Numbered from the stretch's first letter, positions 1 to 6,139 are shown. The stretch: DNA of 7,824 nt from Ahrensia sp. (GCA_003233475.1 QILU01000056.1:1-7824); one strand, 5' to 3'. Notes: generated by a model from the letters alone, not told the origin. Made by a program: numbers and translations.

Positions 1-793
1 TATAGGCAAGCATGGAACGGTAAAACGAAAAGAACTCCGGGTCTTTGGTATAGGCTTCCGCAAAAATTTTGTTGCGCTCCCCCTCCCCTTCACCGCGAAG
101 AATTTCGGCTTCCCGCTGTGCTTCGGCTTTAATTTCCACCACCTGACGGTCGGCAGAAGCACGGATTCGGCGCGCAGCTTCTTGGCCTCGGGCGCGAATG
201 CGTTCGGCTTCCGCCAGACGTTCCGCACTCATGCGCTGGAAGGTTTGACCGGAAACCTCCGCAGTCAAATCGGTACGGCGAACCCGCACATCAACCACTT
301 CAATCCCTAAGTTTTCAGCTTCCGTTTTCATCTGATCACGCACTTCGCGCATCATCGCCGAACGTTCTTTTGAAAGTGCGGCTTCAAATCCGCGCCGACC
401 ATAGGTTTGGCGCAAAGCCGCATCAAGACGGGAACGCAACCGGGTTTCGGCTTGGCTTTCCAACGCACTCACCTGCTCACGAAATTTCTGTGGATTGGAA
501 ATTTTATAGGTCATGAACGCATCAACCTCATAAAATTTACCGCCAGAAACCTGCACCCGGATATCATCCAGATCAAACCGCAACAGCCGATCTTCAATAA
601 TCAAAACCGAATCCAGTCCAAACATGCCAAGCGGCAATTTGAAATTCAGTCCGGGTGTTTTTTCCACTCGAATAATTTCCCCGAACCGCAAAACAATGGC
701 CTGTTCACGCTCATTAACGACAAAAATCGCCCCCCATACCATCAAGGCAATGAGGCCGATAACACCGAATATCAATCCTGCACGATTACCCAT
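1..793 (-). CDS. hflC: HflC, FtsH-modulating membrane protein (3' end outside window)
   Basis: HflC is the partner of HflK in the inner-membrane SPFH/prohibitin-type complex that surrounds and restrains the FtsH protease. Translating the minus strand from the ATG at 793 gives 264 codons open to the left edge, so the C-terminus is missing (E. coli HflC is about 334 residues). Visible are an N-terminal membrane anchor (about residues 5-25), the family block NEREQAIVLRFGEI just after it, the SPFH core, and an Ala/Glu/Arg-rich helical stretch (SAERLAEAERIRARG, then EAQREAEILRGEGEGERNK) typical of the prohibitin coiled coil. The ATG shares one base with the hflK stop (TAATG), indicating translational coupling. 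Identification is secure; only the end is unseen. Confidence 0.95.
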   Translation of the reverse strand, partial: MGNRAGLIFGVIGLIALMVWGAIFVVNEREQAIVLRFGEIIRVEKTPGLNFKLPLGMFGLDSVLIIEDRLLRFDLDDIRVQVSGGKFYEVDAFMTYKISNPQKFREQVSALESQAETRLRSRLDAALRQTYGRRGFEAALSKERSAMMREVRDQMKTEAENLGIEVVDVRVRRTDLTAEVSGQTFQRMSAERLAEAERIRARGQEAARRIRASADRQVVEIKAEAQREAEILRGEGEGERNKIFAEAYTKDPEFFSFYRSMLAY

Positions 794-1947
794 TAGTTTG
801 TCCCCTTGTTGCGTTTGCTGATTTCAGGAAGCGGTAGATAAGGCACAACACCAGTTCCGCCTGCCCCCCCGTTTTCCATGATAATTTTGTTTGAATCTTT
901 CAAGACACCTTCCATTGTTTCAAGGAACAGGCGCTTGCGGGTTACAACAGGCGCTTTGGCGTATTGTTCGTAAACGGACAGAAAACGCTGTGCCTCACCC
1001 TCGGCTTCCTGCACCACACGGTTTTTATAACCTGCGGCATCTTCGCGGATTTGAGCCGCTTCACCACGCGCTCCACCCAGTATTTTATTGCTGTAGCGGT
1101 TGGCCTCTTCCTGGAACTGGTCTTCATTTTGTTCCGCACGCTGCACCTCATCAAAGGCGTCTGCCACTTCCGGCGGCGGTGCCACGTCTTCGATGTTCAA
1201 AGCCCGAATACCAATCCCTGTTCCATAGGAATCAAGAATTCCCTGGGTGATTGTCCGCACCTGCTCTGATATCCCCTGACGATCATCGCGGAAAATATCC
1301 TGGGCCGGGCGACGGCCCACCACTTCGCGCATGGCGCTTTCGGCGACTTCTGCCACCATGCCGACCGAGTCTTTTACATTAAAGACAAAATCTTTTGCAT
1401 TGTTCACACTAAATTGTACGGAGAAGGTCACATCCACGATGTTCTGGTCTCCCGAAAGCATCAATCCCTGTTTGGTGGAACGACGACCAGCTGAACCAAT
1501 GTTTATCTGCTGCACACCAATATTCACCTTATCGACTTTTTCAAAAGGCCAAAATGCCCAGTGTAACCCGGCACCCAGGGTTTCTTCCTGAGGAGTGCCA
1601 AACAGCGTTTCCACCGCCAATTCATCCGCATCAACCGTATAATAAGAAGAAAACAGGTATAATCCGGCCGCAACAAGGGCGATAAACCCGATGCTGGTCG
1701 CACTGGCTCCGCCACCTATTTTACCACCACCCGGCAGTACCTCTTTCAGCTTGTCCTGGCCGCGTTTTAGAATTTCTTCCAGATCAGGCGGTTGGCCGCC
1801 ACCACCGCCTGGGCCACCACCACCCGGGCCACCTGGACGTTGTGGCCTGCGTGGCCCCTGGCCCCACGGCCCGCCATCACCTCCTCCACCATTGTTATTT
1901 CCTCCGCCGCCAGGGCGGCCTCCACCAGTTTGATTACTCCAGGGCAT
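793..1947 (-). CDS. hflK: HflK, FtsH-modulating membrane protein
   Basis: HflK assembles with HflC into the large periplasmic-facing cage that regulates FtsH. The 384-residue product begins with MPWSNQ and a Gly/Pro/Arg-rich, low-complexity cytoplasmic tail (about residues 8-52), followed by a short amphipathic stretch (PDLEEILKRGQDKLKEVLPGG), a transmembrane helix (about 84-102) and the SPFH domain, which starts at YTVDADELAVETLFG. The C-terminal half is a Glu/Ala-rich helix (AEQNEDQFQEEANRYSN) and ends near a conserved PYLPLPE motif. The start is supported by AAGGA at 1954-1958, 6 nt upstream. Length and architecture match alphaproteobacterial HflK. It overlaps hflC by one base and is preceded by its own promoter, so it can be expressed independently of thyA-folA. 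Confidence 0.96.
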   Translation of the reverse strand: MPWSNQTGGGRPGGGGNNNGGGGDGGPWGQGPRRPQRPGGPGGGGPGGGGGQPPDLEEILKRGQDKLKEVLPGGGKIGGGASATSIGFIALVAAGLYLFSSYYTVDADELAVETLFGTPQEETLGAGLHWAFWPFEKVDKVNIGVQQINIGSAGRRSTKQGLMLSGDQNIVDVTFSVQFSVNNAKDFVFNVKDSVGMVAEVAESAMREVVGRRPAQDIFRDDRQGISEQVRTITQGILDSYGTGIGIRALNIEDVAPPPEVADAFDEVQRAEQNEDQFQEEANRYSNKILGGARGEAAQIREDAAGYKNRVVQEAEGEAQRFLSVYEQYAKAPVVTRKRLFLETMEGVLKDSNKIIMENGGAGGTGVVPYLPLPEISKRNKGTN

Positions 1948-1965
1948 TTTGTGTCCTTGATTTTC

Positions 1966-1988
1966 GCGGAGAACGTAATTGCCTCCGC
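1966..1988 (-). promoter_or_regulatory. Hairpin in the hflK 5' leader
   Basis: GCGGAG at 1966-1971 and CTCCGC at 1983-1988 form a perfect 6-bp stem with an 11-nt loop. It lies between the predicted hflK transcription start (about 1999) and the ribosome binding site (1954-1958). The stem stops 7 nt before the AAGGA, so it does not cover it. It may stabilise the leader or tune translation, but it may also have no function. Confidence 0.3.
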
Positions 1989-2005
1989 CATTGTTTCATT
2001 TCCCT

Positions 2006-2034
2006 ATTATAGGGTTCTAATCCCGCGCTTTCAA
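2006..2034 (-). promoter_or_regulatory. Promoter for hflKC
   Basis: On the minus strand, TTGAAA (2034-2029) is followed after exactly 17 bases by a perfect TATAAT (2011-2006). This is a near-consensus housekeeping promoter in the 109-bp folA-hflK gap. Transcription would begin near 1999, giving a leader of about 50 nt. The -10 sits inside a 13-nt palindrome, CCCTATTATAGGG (2002-2014). The same sequence read as GTTGAAA, 14 nt, CCCTATAAT also partly resembles a heat-shock sigma-32 promoter. The promoter call is well supported by sequence, but which sigma factor uses it is inference. Confidence 0.75.
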
Positions 2035-2056
2035 CGGATGATAACGCTAAATTCAG

Positions 2057-2563
2057 TCAGCTTCTTCGTTCATAAACAACATAACTCGTGTCCACACTAT
2101 CTTTTTCTCCGGCAGGAATGTTTTCCCGGTGAATTTCCTGCCATATTTTTGGATCAATTTCAGGGAAATATGTATCGCCGGTTGGCTCCGTATGCACTCT
2201 TGTCAGATGAATTGTACCGGCAATACCCATTGCCTGCCGGTAAATTTCTCCGCCTCCCACAAACCATACCTCATTGACCCCGTCAGCTTTAGCGATTTCA
2301 CTCGCCAGCGCAATTGCGCTTGTAATAGATTCAACCGTAACTGCCCCATCCGCCTGCCAGGAACGGTCTCTCGTCACCACAATTGAGGTGCGCTCGGGCA
2401 ATGGTTTTCCAATACTTTCAAAGGTTTTCCGCCCCATGATCATGGGTTTTCCAAGGGTGAGGGCCTTGAAACGCTTTAAGTCAGTGGACAGTTTCCACGG
2501 CATATCGCCGTCACTGCCAATCACATTATTATCGGCTGCCGCCACAATTATCGCGATTTTCAC
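2057..2563 (-). CDS. folA: Dihydrofolate reductase
   Basis: This enzyme reduces 7,8-dihydrofolate to tetrahydrofolate with NADPH and so recycles the dihydrofolate released by ThyA next door. The product is 168 residues (E. coli 159), starting KIAIIVAAADNNVIG after the initiator. The family motifs are in order: the substrate-loop motif GDMPWKLSTDLKRFK with the catalytic acid at Asp28 (Asp27 of E. coli), the NADPH motif GRKTFESIG (44-52), the VGGGEIYRQAM nucleotide-binding block and TYFPEI near the end. I chose the GTG at 2563: the longer open frame from 2674 adds 37 residues that are only thyA read in another frame, and AAGGAG at 2569-2574 lies 5 nt upstream of the GTG. That site overlaps the last base of the thyA stop, and the genes are 10 bp apart, so co-translation with thyA is likely. 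Confidence 0.96.
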   Translation of the reverse strand: MKIAIIVAAADNNVIGSDGDMPWKLSTDLKRFKALTLGKPMIMGRKTFESIGKPLPERTSIVVTRDRSWQADGAVTVESITSAIALASEIAKADGVNEVWFVGGGEIYRQAMGIAGTIHLTRVHTEPTGDTYFPEIDPKIWQEIHRENIPAGEKDSVDTSYVVYERRS

Positions 2564-2573
2564 AACAACTCCT

Positions 2574-3368
2574 TCAAACCGCAATCGGCGCTTTGATGTG
2601 GGCATCCGGGGCATAATCGCGCAGTTCAAAATGCTCATAGCGAAAATCAAACAGATCGTCGATTTTGGGATCAATCCACATGGTGGGAAGTTTTCGCGGG
2701 CTTCTGGTCAATTGCTCACGGGCCTGGTCAAAATGATTGGAATATAAATGGGCGTCTCCCAGGGTCAAAATAAAATCCCCCGGTTTTAGCCCGCAAACCT
2801 GCGCCACCATCATGGTCAGCAATGCATAGGACGCGATATTAAACGGCACTCCCAAAAAAGTATCCCCCGAACGCTGATACAACTGACAGGATAATTTTCC
2901 ATCCGCCACATAAAACTGAAACAGGGCATGGCAGGGCGGCAAAGCCATTTGATCCACCAGTGCGGGGTTCCACGCGGATACAATAAGCCGCCGGGAATTC
3001 GGATTGTTTCGAATTTGCTTCAGTACATTGGTTATTTGATCAAGCGCCGTTCCATCCGGTTTTGGCCAGGAACGCCACTGAACCCCGTAAACCGGGCCCA
3101 ATTCGCCCTTGTCATCGGCCCACTCGTCCCAGATCGAAACCCCGTTTTCTTTCAGATAGGCAATGTTTGAAGAACCTTGAAGGAACCAAAGCAACTCGTG
3201 AATAATGGACTTCAAATGGAGTTTTTTGGTGGTGAGAACGGGAAACCCCTCACTCAAATCAAACCGCATCTGATGCCCGAAAACAGATCGCGTGCCGGTA
3301 CCTGTTCGGTCACCCCGATCAGAGCCTTCTTCCAGCACTTTTTCCAATAGATCCAGATATTGCCGCAT
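2574..3368 (-). CDS. thyA: Thymidylate synthase
   Basis: ThyA methylates dUMP to dTMP using methylene-tetrahydrofolate, producing dihydrofolate for FolA. From the ATG at 3368 the product is 264 residues, the E. coli length, and key residues fall at the E. coli positions: Arg21 (DRTGTG), Glu58 (HELLWFLQG), Trp80, Tyr94, Arg126/Arg127, nucleophile Cys146 (LPPCHALFQ), Arg166, Asp169, Asn177, His207 and Tyr209. It ends in KAPIAV, like the family's closing KAPVAI. A GTG at 3380 would add four residues, but it has no ribosome binding site. The ATG has GAGGTG upstream at a slightly long spacing. The gene begins 74 bp after the tetR stop on the same strand. I see no convincing promoter or terminator in that gap. 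Confidence 0.96.
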   Translation of the reverse strand: MRQYLDLLEKVLEEGSDRGDRTGTGTRSVFGHQMRFDLSEGFPVLTTKKLHLKSIIHELLWFLQGSSNIAYLKENGVSIWDEWADDKGELGPVYGVQWRSWPKPDGTALDQITNVLKQIRNNPNSRRLIVSAWNPALVDQMALPPCHALFQFYVADGKLSCQLYQRSGDTFLGVPFNIASYALLTMMVAQVCGLKPGDFILTLGDAHLYSNHFDQAREQLTRSPRKLPTMWIDPKIDDLFDFRYEHFELRDYAPDAHIKAPIAV

Positions 3369-3442
3369 GGCCGTATTCACCTCGTCGATTCGCTTCGGCG
3401 ATAGTAGGCAATCGCATATGAAATGAAAGAGCGAAGGTGAGA

Positions 3443-4030
3443 CTAGAGATTCGCATTGGCCTTCACAAGCCTTTCAAACCCATCCATTGCCCGCGTTTTG
3501 GCTTGACGGTCGCCCAACACCTGTTTGAAATAATGAAACCCCAGATAGAGCGAATAAATCTCGTAGGCGAACTGCTCCGGATCACTTTGCGAGTTGAGCG
3601 ATTTGCCAATCTCATCAGCCGCCGATTTAGCCAGCAAAGCCACCCACAAGATTTGCATCTTTTTCAAATATTCCTGTACCGGCCCCGATCGTTCTTCGGC
3701 AACCATTGATGCGGCCACCAGCGCACAACCTTGGGGTTGCTTTGGGTCTTCTGCCCATTCCAGCCAGTTAATAAAAAGCTGGCGAAGTTTCTCCAATCCG
3801 CTGCTTTTTCCGGTTGGAATGATCACCTGCTGCTCAAATCGCCCAACCAGATGTTTTAGTGCTTCCAATTGCAGATTTTCCTTCGAGCCAAAATGCGCCA
3901 TCAGCCCGCTTTTCGAAAGCCCGCAGGTGTTGGCCAACTGCCCGATTGTTAGTGCGTTGAGCCCGGCGCCGCTGATTGTGCGCACCGAGTTTTCCAAAAT
4001 TGCGTTTCGGGTGGCTTGACTCTTTTTCAT
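3443..4030 (-). CDS. TetR/AcrR-family transcriptional repressor
   Basis: This is a 195-residue one-domain-plus-effector repressor. The N-terminal DNA-binding domain covers about residues 8-55, with the helix-turn-helix at [21 protein letters not shown] followed by the family's GSKENL. The C-terminal ligand-binding and dimerisation half (about 60-195) contains a [22 protein letters not shown] block, a pattern found in many TetR proteins. The ligand cannot be inferred. The start is the only ATG available, and a GGAG lies just 2 nt upstream, which is unusually close. The gene is divergent from the HD hydrolase, with 46 bp between start codons holding a perfect palindrome. The likely arrangement is therefore autorepression plus control of the hydrolase. 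thyA lies downstream on the same strand but is probably unrelated in function. Confidence 0.92.
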   Translation of the reverse strand: MKKSQATRNAILENSVRTISGAGLNALTIGQLANTCGLSKSGLMAHFGSKENLQLEALKHLVGRFEQQVIIPTGKSSGLEKLRQLFINWLEWAEDPKQPQGCALVAASMVAEERSGPVQEYLKKMQILWVALLAKSAADEIGKSLNSQSDPEQFAYEIYSLYLGFHYFKQVLGDRQAKTRAMDGFERLVKANANL

Positions 4031-4043
4031 GACTCCATAATAG
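4016..4043 (+). promoter_or_regulatory. Candidate promoter for the HD hydrolase
   Basis: CTTGAC/TTGACT (4015-4021), a good alphaproteobacterial -35, lies within the first codons of tetR. After a 16-17 base spacer comes TAATAG at 4038-4043, a modest -10. The -10 is formed by the left arm of the 26-bp palindrome, so a bound repressor would block polymerase. The -35 is good and the -10 is weak, and the start site is inferred. Confidence 0.5.
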
Positions 4044-4063
4044 TACGAACGTTCGTACTATTA
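4038..4063. promoter_or_regulatory. 26-bp perfect palindrome, probable TetR operator
   Basis: Positions 4038-4063 form an uninterrupted inverted repeat with its centre between 4050 and 4051. The inner 20 bases read TAGTACGAACGTTCGTACTA. Symmetry breaks at 4037/4064. It lies between the divergent tetR and HD-hydrolase start codons and overlaps candidate -10 elements on both strands, the usual position of a TetR-family operator. Binding by the adjacent regulator is inferred from position and symmetry. Confidence 0.85.
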
Positions 4064-4066
4064 CAA
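4038..4066 (-). promoter_or_regulatory. Candidate tetR promoter
   Basis: On the minus strand, TTGTAA (4066-4061), a 17-base spacer and CTATTA (4043-4038) form a weak promoter that almost coincides with the palindrome. If real, transcription would begin about 4031, only a base or two before the tetR ATG at 4030. The transcript would then be leaderless and would lack the GGAG at 4033-4036. This is speculative, because both boxes are imperfect. Confidence 0.3.
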
Positions 4067-4076
4067 GGATTTAGTT

Positions 4077-4832
4077 ATGCATCCCATGGGCACACTCGAC
4101 TGGATGGAGAAAACCGGCGGCAAGCTGGGTTTTCGAGACAAATCCCGGTTCTTCGTCAAAGCATTTTCGGCCCGGATCGGGAACAAAAGCGGAGCCTCAA
4201 ATCTGGTTCCCGCCGGAGTTTCACCCGATGACCTTGTAATCCCACACAGCAAATTGACCAAAAAAGCCCTGTCATACGCCGAGGAGTTGTGTGAACCGTG
4301 GTTGTTTTCTCACAGTGTTCGCACCTATTTCTGGGGTCTGCTCTTTGCCCGTGCCAGACAATTAAAATATGATCCGGAATTGCTGTTTGTAGCCGCGATC
4401 CTGCATGATCTGGGCCTCACATCAGAATTTGAAAACGGCATGGAAGGCGAGCACTGTTTCGCTGTCACCGGCGCAAGGGCCACCCGCAGCTTTTTGAACG
4501 CCGAAGAAGTAGAACAAGCGCGTTCAGACATCATCTGCGAGGCAATTGCTTTGCATCTGAACGTGAGTGTCGAGCTTGATCACGGTGTCGAGGCGCATTT
4601 GCTGCACGCTGGAACCGGATTTGATACAATCAGGCTGGGTCGCCGCGAAATCAGCAAAGATGCAGTGCAGAATATATTTGATTTGCATCCGGACGATTTT
4701 ACGCCGGGAGAACGGCTGAAAGACCGGCTCGTTCCCTGCCTGCTTCACCAGAAAAAAATCAGGCCCCATTCACGCTGTGCAATGCTCATGGGACTGGGTT
4801 TTGATGGCCTGGTAAAACGGGCATGGAGATAA
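4077..4832 (+). CDS. HD-domain metal-dependent hydrolase, cyanamide hydratase-like
   Basis: The 251-residue protein has an HD-superfamily core in the order expected of cyanamide hydratase-like members: His79 in FSHSVRTYFWG, the His110-Asp111 pair in AAILHDLGLT, His160 in EAIALHLN, and a later Asp183 in GTGFDTIRLG as candidate fourth metal ligand. Residues 1-55 precede the HD core and are not recognised. There is no signal peptide or membrane segment, so it is probably cytoplasmic. The FSHSVRxYxWG and LHDxG pattern recalls cyanamide hydratases (cyanamide to urea). Many bacterial relatives have unknown substrates, so the substrate is open. The ATG has AAGGA at 4065-4069 with 7-nt spacing. Divergence from a TetR gene across a palindrome suggests induction by a small molecule, perhaps the substrate. 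Confidence 0.85.
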   Translation: MHPMGTLDWMEKTGGKLGFRDKSRFFVKAFSARIGNKSGASNLVPAGVSPDDLVIPHSKLTKKALSYAEELCEPWLFSHSVRTYFWGLLFARARQLKYDPELLFVAAILHDLGLTSEFENGMEGEHCFAVTGARATRSFLNAEEVEQARSDIICEAIALHLNVSVELDHGVEAHLLHAGTGFDTIRLGRREISKDAVQNIFDLHPDDFTPGERLKDRLVPCLLHQKKIRPHSRCAMLMGLGFDGLVKRAWR

Positions 4833-5031
4833 ATCCGCCCGGCCGCAGCCTCCAAGCCGTTCCCAGCCTGATGTGGCTTCCCAAATAGGGCTCGTTTTGT
4901 CCACAGATAACCCATAGACGCCAGCCTTTTGAGGCGTTAAACAATTTTGGTGAAGTTCCGTTGAGTAAGGCAATTACCTTACGGGGCTGACTTGCAACTT
5001 TAACCGAACAAATGTTCCCGAGGACACTATT
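4833..5031. other. Intergenic region before the first DUF2853 gene
   Basis: This 199-bp gap has no credible gene. It holds a weak hairpin (ACGCC 4918-4922 with GGCGT 4933-4937) without a T tract, so it is not a clear terminator for the HD gene. It also contains an inverted repeat (listed separately) and the DUF2853 ribosome binding site GAGGA at 5020-5024, 7 nt before its ATG. I could not identify a convincing promoter. Confidence 0.5.
4965..4982. repeat. Inverted repeat upstream of the first DUF2853 gene
   Basis: GTAAGG (4965-4970) and CCTTAC (4977-4982) are perfect inverted arms around CAATTA, whose central AATT is also symmetric, so only one base pair of 18 breaks the symmetry. It lies about 50 bp before the DUF2853 start codon, where it could be a protein-binding site. 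It is not followed by a T tract. Confidence 0.4.
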
Positions 5032-5373
5032 ATGAGTAAACGTGACGATTTAATCGCAACTTATGCTGACGATTTAAAAAACAAATGCGGCATGTCCCCT
5101 GACATGGATCTTTTGACCAAAGTAACAATCGGATGCGGCCCGGCCATTTACAATGCTGATGCATCAACTGTTTCCGGCACCGACCAAGCTGAACTCGATA
5201 CAGTTAAAAATAACTACCTCATCAAAAAACTTGGCCTGGGCGATGGCCCCAAGCTTGATGAGGCGATTGATGCTGTAATGACCACCTATGGCAAATCAAA
5301 CCGCAACAAACACCGCGCGGTTGTTTATTACATGCTGACCAAACATTTTGGCAAAGAAAGCGTCTACAATTAG
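5032..5373 (+). CDS. DUF2853 family protein
   Basis: This 113-residue protein matches the small DUF2853 family, common in alphaproteobacteria and of unknown function. Hallmarks are the opening MSKRDDLIATYADDL, DLLTKVTIGCGPAIYNADAS (about 26-45), the central IKKLGLGDG, and the C-terminal block SNRNKHRAVVYYMLTKHFGK. It is predicted to be all-helical and soluble, with no signal or membrane segment, and has cysteines at 19 and 35. The ATG has GAGGA 7 nt upstream. It converges on a second, shorter DUF2853 gene. The two share the pattern KKLGhxD...NRNKxR...YY near the C-terminus, so they are paralogues facing each other. I cannot assign a function. Confidence 0.92.
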   Translation: MSKRDDLIATYADDLKNKCGMSPDMDLLTKVTIGCGPAIYNADASTVSGTDQAELDTVKNNYLIKKLGLGDGPKLDEAIDAVMTTYGKSNRNKHRAVVYYMLTKHFGKESVYN

Positions 5374-5391
5374 GCTTTCGAATAATTGCAC

Positions 5392-5429
5392 AAAAAGGGA
5401 CGGTGTCAAACAACACCGCCCCTTTTTTT
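5392..5429. terminator. Bidirectional rho-independent terminator between the two DUF2853 genes
   Basis: CGGTGT (5401-5406) pairs with ACACCG (5413-5418) around a 6-nt loop. After one mismatch the stem continues with GGG/CCC, then AAAAA (5392-5396) against TTTTT, with seven Ts in all at 5423-5429. The A run gives a U tract on the minus strand, so it can stop both convergent transcripts. Confidence 0.9.
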
Positions 5430-5447
5430 CATTAATTTTTCAATGAC

Positions 5448-5759
5448 TTAAAGCGAGTCCAGTTTACCGTGTTCTTTTGCAACGAGGTAATAGAAGGTAA
5501 CACGGCTTTTGTTGCGGTCGCCCTTCATTGTTTCACAAACTGTACCAATGCACGCATCGCAAGCGGAGGCATCAGTCATTCCAAGCTTTTTCATGCACCA
5601 CTTTTCACGAACGCGATCCAACTCAGTGGTATCTGAACATGAAACAAGGGATGAATCTTTGCCGCGAAGGGCAATTCCCAAATGTTTAACAATTTTATCC
5701 ACGGCGCCTGCATCGGCCCCTGCATCATAACGTTTTACGTCATCAAGATGTTCGCTCAT
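5448..5759 (-). CDS. DUF2853 family protein, cysteine-rich paralogue
   Basis: This is a 103-residue second member of the DUF2853 family. It aligns with the neighbour through REKWCMKKLGMTD against KNNYLIKKLGLGD, and through DRNKSRVTFYYLVAKEHGK against SNRNKHRAVVYYMLTKHFGK. Its N-terminal half (KIVKHLGIALRGKDSSLVSCSD) differs clearly, marking a separate subfamily. It has five cysteines (41, 55, 67, 70, 75), including a C67-x2-C70-x4-C75 cluster absent from the neighbour, which has two. These might bind metal or form disulphides, but the protein has no signal peptide. The ATG has a strong GGAGGA (5766-5771) 6 nt upstream. It shares a bidirectional terminator with its paralogue. Function unknown. 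Confidence 0.9.
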   Translation of the reverse strand: MSEHLDDVKRYDAGADAGAVDKIVKHLGIALRGKDSSLVSCSDTTELDRVREKWCMKKLGMTDASACDACIGTVCETMKGDRNKSRVTFYYLVAKEHGKLDSL

Positions 5760-5780
5760 TAATTTTCCTCCAGTATCGGT

Positions 5781-5801
5781 CGGGAAAACAATATTTTCCC
5801 G
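5781..5801. repeat. Inverted repeat in the leader of the minus-strand DUF2853 gene
   Basis: CGGGAAAA (5781-5788) and TTTTCCCG (5794-5801) are perfect 8-bp arms separated by CAATA. The repeat sits 10 bases upstream of the GGAGGA of the cysteine-rich DUF2853 gene. It could be an operator or a leader hairpin next to the ribosome binding site. The remainder of the gap to ssrA (5802-5928) shows no gene and no clear promoter for the DUF2853 gene. Confidence 0.5.
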
Positions 5802-5928
5802 CCGTTTGATTTTTTGAGCAGTTTTTTAAGTTAACCGCCCTGTGATTTTGGGGATAGCAATTGGCAACTTCGCCGCACCTCATTTCCCCGAATGTTAGTT
5901 TGGCCTTTTCTTTAACGTTTGCCAACCC

Positions 5929-5934
5929 TATATT
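5929..5934 (+). promoter_or_regulatory. Candidate -10 element of ssrA
   Basis: TATATT at 5929-5934 lies 6 nt before G5941, where the first hairpin of the tmRNA precursor begins, as expected for a -10 box. The region 17 bases upstream (TTTTCT, 5906-5911) is a poor -35, so only the -10 is proposed. Confidence 0.4.
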
Positions 5935-6022
5935 GTAATTGTCGGGGCAACCCGACTATGGCGATAAATGACCTTTGTAATAAGCCATTCGGACCCGGGG
6001 GCGGTACCCGGCGCCTCCACCA

Positions 6023-6054
6023 AACTGCTTTATTTCGGCAATGAGCCGTTTGGC
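6023..6054 (+). other. Excised spacer between tmRNA acceptor and coding pieces
   Basis: These 32 bases link the CCA end (6022) to the 5' end of the coding piece (6055) and should be removed during maturation. In the precursor CCAAA (6020-6024) can pair with TTTGG (6049-6053), extending the acceptor stem across one mismatch. CGGC (6036-6039) and GCCG (6045-6048) close a small apical hairpin. Removal by RNase P at the 5' side and 3' tRNA-type processing is known for this tRNA-like architecture; the exact cuts are inferred. Confidence 0.8.
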
Positions 6055-6139
6055 GGGGGCGAAATAGGATCGACGAGGGTGTAAAGACTGCGTTTTCGCT
6101 CGGCATGGTACCCACCGATATCGGGCCATTAGAGTAGTT

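Noticed and set aside
407..796. 129-residue plus-strand open frame
   Set aside because: It lies antisense to hflC, whose minus-strand frame is continuous and clearly recognisable; the plus-strand product looks like no protein family.
1691..1933. Proline-rich plus-strand open frame
   Set aside because: It is the reverse complement of the Gly-rich N-terminal region of HflK; its composition follows from GGN codons read backwards.
1767..1991. Alternative minus-strand frame starting 44 bases before hflK
   Set aside because: It overlaps the hflK start out of frame and its product has no family features; HflK begins correctly at 1947 with a good ribosome binding site.
2564..2674. N-terminal extension of dihydrofolate reductase
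   Set aside because: The 37 extra residues are thyA sequence in another frame, while the GTG at 2563 has AAGGAG at ideal spacing and gives the family length.
4897..4905. TTGTCCACA, one mismatch from a DnaA box
   Set aside because: A single imperfect copy with no cluster, AT-rich unwinding region or origin-linked genes; not evidence of a replication origin.
5781..5816. Hairpin plus T run as a plus-strand terminator
   Set aside because: The Ts begin about 9 bases after the stem and no plus-strand gene ends here; the DUF2853 gene ending upstream already has a strong terminator.
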